DNA of 18,188 bases, from NCBI GenBank assembly GCA_018817195.1, contig JAHIUL010000147.1:1-18188 (forward strand), written 5' to 3'. Each line of letters begins with the position of its first letter. Position 1 is the first letter of the stretch. The notes under the pieces were generated by a model, which saw only the letters and a program-made list of their open reading frames with translations, searched no databases and was not told the origin of the DNA. Made by a program: the position numbers and the translations under genes. The DNA comes from Candidatus Margulisiibacteriota bacterium (GTDB taxonomy: Bacteria; Margulisbacteria; WOR-1; O2-12-FULL-45-9). Of this stretch, positions 13,074-18,188 are shown one piece after another.

Positions 13074-13885
13074 ATTCTTTCCTTATTCATTCGGCTGATA
13101 AAGGGCAGTATCCAATCAAGAAAGCGCGGAGCCAATAAGTTTAGCCACACGCCTATCACCCCGTATGAAGTCATAATTAACTGGCGTTTCCTGCGCGCAG
13201 TTGCTTTAATTATAATATGCGCGCATCTTTTGGCAGTCATCATGCTCTTAGTATAAAATTTCCGGCCCTCCTGCCCCTGCAGCGTGCGGTCCGGCTTAAC
13301 CATTCTTTCGGCAAATTCAGTTACAACATAACCAGGATAAATCATTGTTACACTTACTTTATGTTTTTTTAATTCCAGCCTCAGCACATCAAAAAAACCA
13401 GCCATGGCAAACTTACTGCTGCAGTAGGCTGTACTACCGGACATGCCAATCTTGCCCAGTATGCTGGAAACCCCAACAATTCTCCCCTTGGTTTGCTTTA
13501 AATACGGCAGGGCAAACCGTGTGCAGTAAACAGCGCCGTAATAATTCACGTCTATAACCGACTTAAAAAGATCAAGATCAGGCAATTCCTCAAAACTGCC
13601 TTTGATGCCAAAACCAGCGTTGTTAATTAAAACATCAATCCTGCCAAATTTCTCAACCGTCTTATTAATTAGGTTTTCGCACTGCGACTCCTGACCAACA
13701 TCTGTTGGCACTGCCATAGCCCTGCCGCCCAACTTCTCACATTCATCAGCTAAAGCTGTTAACCGTTCAACATGACGTGCAGCTAAACAAAGCCAAGCTC
13801 CTTGGGCAGCCAGCTGCAGGCTTAACTGTCGGCCGATGCCGCTGGAAGCACCAGTAATAATTACGACTTTATCTTTAAACTTCAT
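13055..13885 (-). CDS. Short-chain dehydrogenase/reductase (SDR)
   Basis: NAD(P)-dependent classical-type SDR, 276 residues. Rossmann dinucleotide loop TGASSGIG at 11-18, NNAG at 88-91, Asn114, and catalytic Ser141, Tyr154 and Lys158 (YCSSK). The C-terminal segment IGVWLNLLAPRFLDWILPF is hydrophobic and may contact membrane or a lipid substrate, as in SDRs acting on long-chain or steroid-like molecules; the substrate is unknown. The start has GGAGGAAT at good spacing and an extended -10 (TGC-TACAAT) upstream. The last residues (RIGGGRI) and the TGA stop are encoded by the complement of the tRNA-Ser(CGA) 3' end, with the stop in its T loop. It is divergent from an aldo/keto reductase, so a redox pair is possible. 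Confidence 0.9.
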   Translation of the reverse strand: MKFKDKVVIITGASSGIGRQLSLQLAAQGAWLCLAARHVERLTALADECEKLGGRAMAVPTDVGQESQCENLINKTVEKFGRIDVLINNAGFGIKGSFEELPDLDLFKSVIDVNYYGAVYCTRFALPYLKQTKGRIVGVSSILGKIGMSGSTAYCSSKFAMAGFFDVLRLELKKHKVSVTMIYPGYVVTEFAERMVKPDRTLQGQEGRKFYTKSMMTAKRCAHIIIKATARRKRQLIMTSYGVIGVWLNLLAPRFLDWILPFISRMNKERIGGGRI

Positions 13886-13911
13886 CTTCTATTCCTCCAC
13901 AATGCTTAGTA

Positions 13912-13920
13912 TGTTAAAAT
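13912..13920 (+). promoter_or_regulatory. Extended -10 promoter of the aldo/keto reductase, predicted leaderless
   Basis: TGT-TAAAAT ends exactly 6 bases before the ATG at 13927, so the expected transcription start coincides with the A of the start codon. No Shine-Dalgarno is present. It overlaps the dehydrogenase promoter on the other strand. Confidence 0.5.
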
Positions 13921-13927
13921 TGTAGCA
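13919..13927 (-). promoter_or_regulatory. Extended -10 promoter of the SDR gene
   Basis: TGC-TACAAT on the minus strand; its TG is the complement of the first base of the reductase ATG and the base before it. The start is predicted near 13912, giving a 27-base leader with GGAGGAAT. Two base pairs are shared with the plus-strand -10. Confidence 0.45.
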
Positions 13928-14883
13928 TGAAATACAACCATTTAGGCAGATCAGGTCTTCAGGTCAGCGAATTATCCCTTGGCACATGGTTAACTTTTGG
14001 GCCCACTTTAAACTTTGCCCAGGCGCGAGAATGCGTCCATTTTGCTTTTGACAACGGCATTAATTTTTTTGATACGGCTGAAGTTTATTCAAACGGTGTT
14101 TCAGAATCTATTCTTGGCAAAACCTTGAAGGATTTTAATCGTGACGAAGTTGTTGTCTCAACTAAGATTTATTGGGGCGGCGATAAACCAAACCAAATTG
14201 GTTTGTCACGTAAACATTTAATTGAAGGAACAAAAAACTCCCTCAAACGTTTAAAAATGGATTACGTTGATCTATTATTCTGTCACCGACCAGACAAGCA
14301 TACTCCTCTGGAGGAAACAGTTTTAGCTATGGACCAAATTCTCCGCCAGGGCCTGGCTTTTTACTGGGGCACATCAGAATGGAGCGCGGAGCAAATTGAA
14401 CAGGCATTTAAATTTGCCAAAGAATACCATTTAATTGCGCCAACCATGGAGCAGCCGGAATATAATATGCTTGCCAGAAAGCGGGTTGAAAAAGAATATG
14501 TCCCGCTCTATCAAAAGCATGGCCTAGGCACAACAATCTGGAGCCCGCTGGCTGCGGGAATCCTGACCGGCAAATATAATAAAGGCATTCCCCAAAAAAG
14601 CCGGCTTGACCGCGTCAGCTGGCTTAAAAAAGAATATGAAAGCTATCATTTATTAGAACAGCCTGTTTTTGATAAGATTGACAAATTAATGAGGCTGGCC
14701 AAAGAATTAGACTGCTCCCCTGCCCAGCTGGCAATTGCCTGGTGTTTAAAGAATCCCAATGTCAGCACAGTAATCCTTGGCGCCAGCAATCTCGACCAAC
14801 TAAAAGAAAACCTCAAAGCAGCAGAAGTAAAAGAAAGGTTAACAGATAATGTCATGGCCAGAATCGAAGGAATTATTGCATAA
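13927..14883 (+). CDS. Aldo/keto reductase, Kv-beta/YghZ-like group
   Basis: NADPH-dependent (alpha/beta)8-barrel oxidoreductase of 318 residues. It begins MKYNHLGRSGLQVSELSLGTW, typical of the voltage-gated-channel-beta-like group. The catalytic tetrad is visible as Asp49, Tyr54, Lys80 and His120 (FFDTAEVY, VSTK, CHRPD). The nucleotide-binding end shows VILGASNLDQLKENL. Members reduce aldehydes such as methylglyoxal; the real substrate here is not known. The start is fixed by the N-terminal motif, although no Shine-Dalgarno precedes it. Divergent from the SDR gene through overlapping promoters, suggesting joint control. The downstream exported-protein genes have their own promoter. Confidence 0.93.
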   Translation: MKYNHLGRSGLQVSELSLGTWLTFGPTLNFAQARECVHFAFDNGINFFDTAEVYSNGVSESILGKTLKDFNRDEVVVSTKIYWGGDKPNQIGLSRKHLIEGTKNSLKRLKMDYVDLLFCHRPDKHTPLEETVLAMDQILRQGLAFYWGTSEWSAEQIEQAFKFAKEYHLIAPTMEQPEYNMLARKRVEKEYVPLYQKHGLGTTIWSPLAAGILTGKYNKGIPQKSRLDRVSWLKKEYESYHLLEQPVFDKIDKLMRLAKELDCSPAQLAIAWCLKNPNVSTVILGASNLDQLKENLKAAEVKERLTDNVMARIEGIIA

Positions 14884-14894
14884 TATGAAGTATC

Positions 14895-14903
14895 TGCTAG
14901 AAT
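14895..14903 (+). promoter_or_regulatory. Extended -10 promoter of the exported-protein operon
   Basis: TGC-TAGAAT, with a -35-like TTGCAT 16 bases upstream (14876-14881, overlapping the reductase stop). The start is predicted near 14910, downstream of an ATG at 14904, which supports 14937 as the true start codon. Confidence 0.55.
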
Positions 14904-14936
14904 ATGTTCACCCCGGATGCCAAAGGAGTGAATTAC

Positions 14937-15623
14937 ATGACCAAGATTAAACCATTAATTTCACTTTCAATTCTGGTACTTTTAAGCAGTGCCGTCCTAG
15001 CCATGGGCCGCCCGCCTGATGTTGAGATGCTTTTTGACGTTAACGAAGACGGCATGACAATCGTCAGGCAAGGTCCGGTTAGCCGCCTAGTAAAAGACCT
15101 GCCAAAAGAACCTCTTAATCAGGAAGAAAAAGAAGGCATTATTTACACAGTCCAGGAAGAAGCATTGGCTGTAGTTCTTTATTCAAAATTTTATGATAAA
15201 TGGAAACTGCCTATTTTTAAAAAGATTTCAGACAGCGAACAAACCCATGTTCAGGCTGTTGCTTTACTGGCCAAAAAATATGACCTGGATAAACCATTGG
15301 TATCAGACAAAAAACTCATTGCGCTAAACAAAATCTTGAGCAGTCAGGGCGAAAGGTCCCTGGCCGAAGCCCTCAAGGCCGGAGCTGTTATAGAAGACAT
15401 CAGCATCGTTGATCTGCAAAAATTAATCAAGCACACTAACCAAGATGACATTAAACTAGTCTATAACTGCCTGCTGCGCGGCTCAAGAAACCATCTGAGA
15501 GCCTTTGTTAAAAAGCTAAAAACATATGATGTTGAATATGCTCCTGAAAATCTAAGCAATAAAGAGTTTAACAGAATAATCAGCACCCCTCACGAAAGAG
15601 GACCGTTAAAAGGAGGAAAATAA
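14937..15623 (+). CDS. Exported DUF2202 ferritin-like protein
   Basis: A 228-residue secreted protein of the DUF2202 type, a four-helix ferritin-like fold expected to hold a di-metal site. Start at 14937 is chosen because AAAGGAG lies 8 bases before it and it opens straight into a signal peptide (ISLSILVLLSSAVLA). The fold begins near residue 64: EEKEGIIYTVQEEALAVV, then the ligand pair Glu101 and His104 in SDSEQTHVQA, a second Glu-rich helix (KAGAVIEDISIVDLQ) and the family signature RGSRNHLRAF. Whether it stores, oxidises or senses metal is unknown. It heads three genes for exported proteins; the Shine-Dalgarno of the next gene lies inside its last codons. Confidence 0.85.
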   Translation: MTKIKPLISLSILVLLSSAVLAMGRPPDVEMLFDVNEDGMTIVRQGPVSRLVKDLPKEPLNQEEKEGIIYTVQEEALAVVLYSKFYDKWKLPIFKKISDSEQTHVQAVALLAKKYDLDKPLVSDKKLIALNKILSSQGERSLAEALKAGAVIEDISIVDLQKLIKHTNQDDIKLVYNCLLRGSRNHLRAFVKKLKTYDVEYAPENLSNKEFNRIISTPHERGPLKGGK

Positions 15624-15625
15624 CC

Positions 15626-16192
15626 ATGAAAAACAAATTAATCCTTGCTGGTCTATTATTCCTGATTGCGACTACAGCTTTTGCCCAGGTCATGATGGAT
15701 TACAAACGGCCGGAGGAAAGCAAACCGCTGGAACAAAGAAAAAAACTTACTGAATTTGTCAAAATTACCGTTGTCCGAACTAATGAATCGGACAAACCTC
15801 TTTTAGTCAAAGAAGTCATCAAAACTAATGATATAAAGGTTGCTGTTGAAGGCCTGCGCAATAGTGAAGGCTCTGTCAGGATCGGCTTGTTTGATTATGC
15901 TGATGGTTTTCCTGAGACAATCCAAAAAGCCAGCCGGGTGATTGTCAGCACTATTGAAAACAAAAAAGCCAATGTTACCTTTTCAAAGATGCCTATTGGC
16001 AATTACGCCATTGTTGTCCTGCACGATGAAAACAATAACGGCCTGAGGGACTCATCCTTTTTTGGTTTCATCAAAGAAGGCTTGGGTGTTTCAAATAATG
16101 CCCGTGGCCTGTGGGGTTCGCCCAGCTTTGATGCCGCCAAAATCAACCTCGGCGTTCAACCGCAGGATTTAAAAATTAAAATACATTATTAA
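15626..16192 (+). CDS. Exported DUF2141 protein
   Basis: A 188-residue secreted protein. Signal peptide KLILAGLLFLIATTAFA, cut before QVMMDY. After a linker of about 50 residues, residues 70-188 form the DUF2141 beta-sandwich: VEGLRNSEGSVRIGLFD, MPIGNYAIVVLHDENNNGLRD with the Asp/Asn-rich loop that looks calcium-like, and the family end GFIKEGLGVSNNARG...SFDAAKI. DUF2141 has no settled function; it is usually exported. AAGGAGG sits 9 bases before the ATG. Its stop shares one base with the next start (TAATG), so it is coupled to the lipoprotein gene. Confidence 0.85.
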   Translation: MKNKLILAGLLFLIATTAFAQVMMDYKRPEESKPLEQRKKLTEFVKITVVRTNESDKPLLVKEVIKTNDIKVAVEGLRNSEGSVRIGLFDYADGFPETIQKASRVIVSTIENKKANVTFSKMPIGNYAIVVLHDENNNGLRDSSFFGFIKEGLGVSNNARGLWGSPSFDAAKINLGVQPQDLKIKIHY

Positions 16193-16695
16193 TGAAGGTC
16201 ATTTCAGCCGGCTTTATTGTTCTTTTAATCTTCCTGGCCGGCTGTCTGCCAAAAGAACCGCCAAAAACCTATACACTAACCGAAACAATTCCAAAGGCAG
16301 ATTTTGATTATGAGACGATCAAAAATATTGATGCTGTTCCCCCGCCCTATCCTGCTGACAGCCCCTACCAGATCGGCGATCTAAAAACTGTTAAAGGCCC
16401 ATACACGATTTATAAGTTTATCTGTGAATATTATGGTGACTCGAAATTTTCTGAAAAGCCGGTTAAGCTTCATGATCTACTGGTTATTAAAACAGATAAT
16501 AAAAATAAAATCATAGATGCCTTTCACTACACCCTGGAGTGGACAGATAGCCCCAGTCTAGATTTATATCACCTAAAAAATAAGGATGTCCCTCTTGAAA
16601 ATGGCATGAAGATAAAAGAGCTGAAACTTACCAATATTACCACCGGAAATAAACTTGAGGAAAAAGGCGAAATTTTCATATTAAATTACAGATAA
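16192..16695 (+). CDS. Lipoprotein of unknown function
   Basis: A 167-residue protein starting with a lipoprotein signal peptide: VISAGFIVLLIFLAGC, with lipobox LAGC and Cys18 as the lipidated residue, then PKEPPKTYT. The rest is a small, strand-rich domain (YTIYKFICEYYG, LLVIKTDNKNKIIDAFHYTLEW) that I do not recognise. It is translationally coupled to the DUF2141 gene by a one-base overlap and is the third exported product of this operon, so it may act with the ferritin-like and DUF2141 proteins in the cell envelope. Its stop codon lies within a 22-bp palindrome. Confidence 0.75.
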   Translation: MKVISAGFIVLLIFLAGCLPKEPPKTYTLTETIPKADFDYETIKNIDAVPPPYPADSPYQIGDLKTVKGPYTIYKFICEYYGDSKFSEKPVKLHDLLVIKTDNKNKIIDAFHYTLEWTDSPSLDLYHLKNKDVPLENGMKIKELKLTNITTGNKLEEKGEIFILNYR

Positions 16696-16706
16696 TTATC
16701 TGTAAT
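16685..16706. repeat. Perfect 22-bp palindrome at the lipoprotein/UPF0489 junction
   Basis: Eleven base pairs on each side are exact complements with no spacer; the left arm is ATTACAGATAA. It covers the lipoprotein stop (16693-16695) and the first two bases of the UPF0489 ATG. With no loop and no T-run it is a better candidate for a dimeric-regulator operator than for a terminator. A GATAAT at 16691-16696 could be a -10. Confidence 0.65.
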
Positions 16707-17661
16707 GATACATTCAGTTGGAAGAGGCATAACACATCACCCCATACAGTCATGGCTGGTTCGAAACGGGCATTACCAGCATGGAGCTGATGGAAAACTA
16801 TATTCGATTTACTTTTCCAGAAAAACACCTACTACAGATAACTCCGGCACTTTTAACACCCCATTAATCGCAGGCAGCATTGCTGATATCAAGGCTGGAC
16901 AACATCCCTGTATCTCCTTAAAAAGCTCATCTAATCTTACCCGTCCGAAAAGCAGCGTCAATGCGCATTACACAGGGCTTAAAAATTGCGTTCGTATAGA
17001 AGCACCAGGAAGACCTCCCATCTATGTTATGGACAACCATCAAATGGCTTACTTTGCGTGGCATGAAGCATATACAATGGGCTATATCCAGAGGGGATCC
17101 ATGTTAATTCATATTGACCGGCACTCGGATGAGTTTGAGCCGAATAGATGGTCTAACGCGGAAAATCTTCATGCTGTAGCAGATTATACCCGCAATATAC
17201 TTTGGTGCGGAAATTTTATTCTTCCGGCAATTGCTAAAGGACTATTCGATCGACTCTGGACATTCTTAGCTGGACTTGAGGGACCTTACTACATGACAAA
17301 TCATGGCTTGCTCTCCTTCACTACGCAGGAGGCACGAGATTTATATCACCTGGGATTACTCTTTGCGGAACAAAATCCATCCCTGGACATACCTGCGGAA
17401 AGATCGGCTTTTCTCCCCCATCTTATTAGACAGCAAAGCAATCCAAAGAAGCTTACAATTGATATTGACCTGGATGGTTTTGTGAAAAAAACTCATACCG
17501 GCCTGCTGCCTACTGAAGAAGACTTTGCCCAGATAGTTCGCTTTCTTGCTGAAATTTGTCAAAAAGCGGGCGTGGTGACTATTGCTACAAGTCCGGGTTA
17601 CGCTGATCAAAATGTTGCGATCCCCCTGGCGCGGCAGCTGGTGCACGCAATCATTTCATAA
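16705..17661 (+). CDS. UPF0489 family protein
   Basis: A 318-residue protein of the UPF0489 family, whose function is not established. Three metal-site-like motifs are visible: DNHQMAYFAW with Asp110 and His112, HIDRHSDEFE with Asp138, His140 and Asp142, and TIDIDLDGF with Asp253, Asp255 and Asp257; SPGYAD at 296-301 may be a fourth. Such Asp/His clusters recall the arginase/deacetylase fold, so a metal-dependent hydrolase is plausible but inferred. The start has no Shine-Dalgarno and lies in a palindrome; a leader of about 2 bases is possible from the GATAAT at 16691-16696. It ends 3 bases from the convergent membrane-protein gene. Confidence 0.75.
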   Translation: MIHSVGRGITHHPIQSWLVRNGHYQHGADGKLYSIYFSRKTPTTDNSGTFNTPLIAGSIADIKAGQHPCISLKSSSNLTRPKSSVNAHYTGLKNCVRIEAPGRPPIYVMDNHQMAYFAWHEAYTMGYIQRGSMLIHIDRHSDEFEPNRWSNAENLHAVADYTRNILWCGNFILPAIAKGLFDRLWTFLAGLEGPYYMTNHGLLSFTTQEARDLYHLGLLFAEQNPSLDIPAERSAFLPHLIRQQSNPKKLTIDIDLDGFVKKTHTGLLPTEEDFAQIVRFLAEICQKAGVVTIATSPGYADQNVAIPLARQLVHAIIS

Positions 17662-17664
17662 AGC

Positions 17665-18144
17665 TTAATTGAATTTTGTAGCTATAAATGACCCGATGTA
17701 ATTCGTCAAAACCACAACCATTAAAGCAACCAGCCAATGCTCTAACACTACATTCCAGGGTTTTTCATTTTGCTCTTTAGCCATATTATAACTGAGCAGG
17801 CCCAGCAAAGAAAAACCCCAAACCAAGCTCACAATTACAGCTAAAGAAAGCTGAAAAAGCAAAACAGGCACAATAAAAGTCAAAGCAAAAATAAATTTAA
17901 ATAAAAATGTCGAAACAGTTGACTCCCAAATTTCTCTGGTTGTATGTTTATTTTCTGATTCTTCAGAAATATGAATACCCAGGGCGTCCGAGAAAGCATC
18001 AGCAACAGCGATAGTCAATATGCCGCCAATAACAACTAATTTTGAATGGGTGCTTGAACTTAAACCAACCATCAGGCCAAGGGTCGTAATTATTCCGGAA
18101 GTTATTCCAAAACTAAAGCCTACTTTAATTGAATGTTTTAGCAT
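17665..18144 (-). CDS. VIT1/CCC1-like small membrane transporter
   Basis: A 159-residue inner-membrane protein with five predicted helices (about 8-28, 36-56, 79-97, 98-120, 133-155), the number found in VIT1/CCC1 iron and manganese transporters. Helix 1 has GITSGIITTLGLMVGL and helix 2 AVADAFSDALGIHISEESE, matching the family's TTLGL and A-D/S-ALG-x-SEE patterns. The cytosolic loop between helices 2 and 3, which binds metal in long members, is only about 20 residues here, as in the compact branch. Iron or manganese export is inferred. I find no clear Shine-Dalgarno before the ATG; the 44 bases upstream to the window edge show TATTAT too close to the start to be a standard promoter. Confidence 0.75.
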   Translation of the reverse strand: MLKHSIKVGFSFGITSGIITTLGLMVGLSSSTHSKLVVIGGILTIAVADAFSDALGIHISEESENKHTTREIWESTVSTFLFKFIFALTFIVPVLLFQLSLAVIVSLVWGFSLLGLLSYNMAKEQNEKPWNVVLEHWLVALMVVVLTNYIGSFIATKFN

Positions 18145-18188
18145 GATAATACTATTTGCGCTTGGGCTTCCTGCGCACAGCCTTTACC

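Noticed and set aside
12859..13098. Open frame across the tRNA genes
   Set aside because: It is composed of tRNA sequence; the tRNAs fold perfectly.
14904..14936. Upstream ATG at 14904 for the ferritin-like gene
   Set aside because: It precedes the predicted transcription start, has no ribosome site, and would hide the signal peptide behind 11 extra residues.
1..18188. CRISPR array, insertion sequence, prophage or defence island
   Set aside because: No spaced direct-repeat array, transposase, integrase or cas/phage gene is seen; the iron-sulfur nuclease is a helicase fusion, not Cas4.

Overview
The window is a gene-dense bacterial chromosome segment with moderate-to-low GC. It holds 18 protein genes and three tRNA genes, with almost no non-coding DNA and no stretch over 300 bases without a gene. 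I see no mobile element, rRNA or CRISPR array. A lipid A-type acyltransferase relative (DUF374), two secreted coiled-coil proteins ending in predicted beta-barrels and a lipoprotein suggest a two-membraned (diderm) organism. The compact layout, small dispersed palindromes inside genes and lack of a close match to a model genome fit a metagenome-type candidate lineage. WOR-1/Margulisbacteria-like is a guess and cannot be settled by eye.

Layout. Bases 1-2958 (+): the end of dnaK, then dnaJ, rsmE and a DUF374 acyltransferase, overlapping or abutting as one operon. 2909-3661 (-): a membrane-associated alpha/beta hydrolase, divergent from mtaB (3729-4919, +), a tRNA methylthiotransferase carrying several small repeats. 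4916-6815 (-): two paralogous envelope proteins, the distal one with a full-consensus promoter and a strong intrinsic terminator that lies inside the mtaB coding sequence. 6869-7930 (+): rmuC, tail-to-tail with 7927-10815 (-), an SF1 helicase fused to an iron-sulfur nuclease. Upstream of it on the same strand are pyrR and a phosphohexomutase. 12810-13073 (+): tRNA-Arg(GCG), tRNA-Ser(GGA) and tRNA-Ser(CGA). 13055-13885 (-): a short-chain dehydrogenase whose end runs into the last tRNA, divergent from an aldo/keto reductase (+). 14937-16695 (+): three exported proteins (DUF2202 ferritin-like, DUF2141, lipoprotein). 16705-17661 (+): a UPF0489 protein. 17665-18144 (-): a VIT1/CCC1-like membrane protein.

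The most coherent unexpected signal is regulatory. Nearly every promoter I can place has an extended -10 (TGn-TATAAT-like). At mtaB, rmuC and the aldo/keto reductase this hexamer ends exactly 6 bases before the start codon, with no Shine-Dalgarno, which predicts leaderless mRNAs. Other genes here carry clear Shine-Dalgarno sites behind the same kind of promoter. At the phosphohexomutase/tRNA and dehydrogenase/reductase junctions the two divergent -10 elements overlap on the same duplex. Other points of note are a tRNA-Arg with anticodon GCG in place of the usual bacterial ACG, the coiled-coil/barrel envelope pair, repeat-derived insertions in DnaK and MtaB, and a CDS/tRNA overlap.
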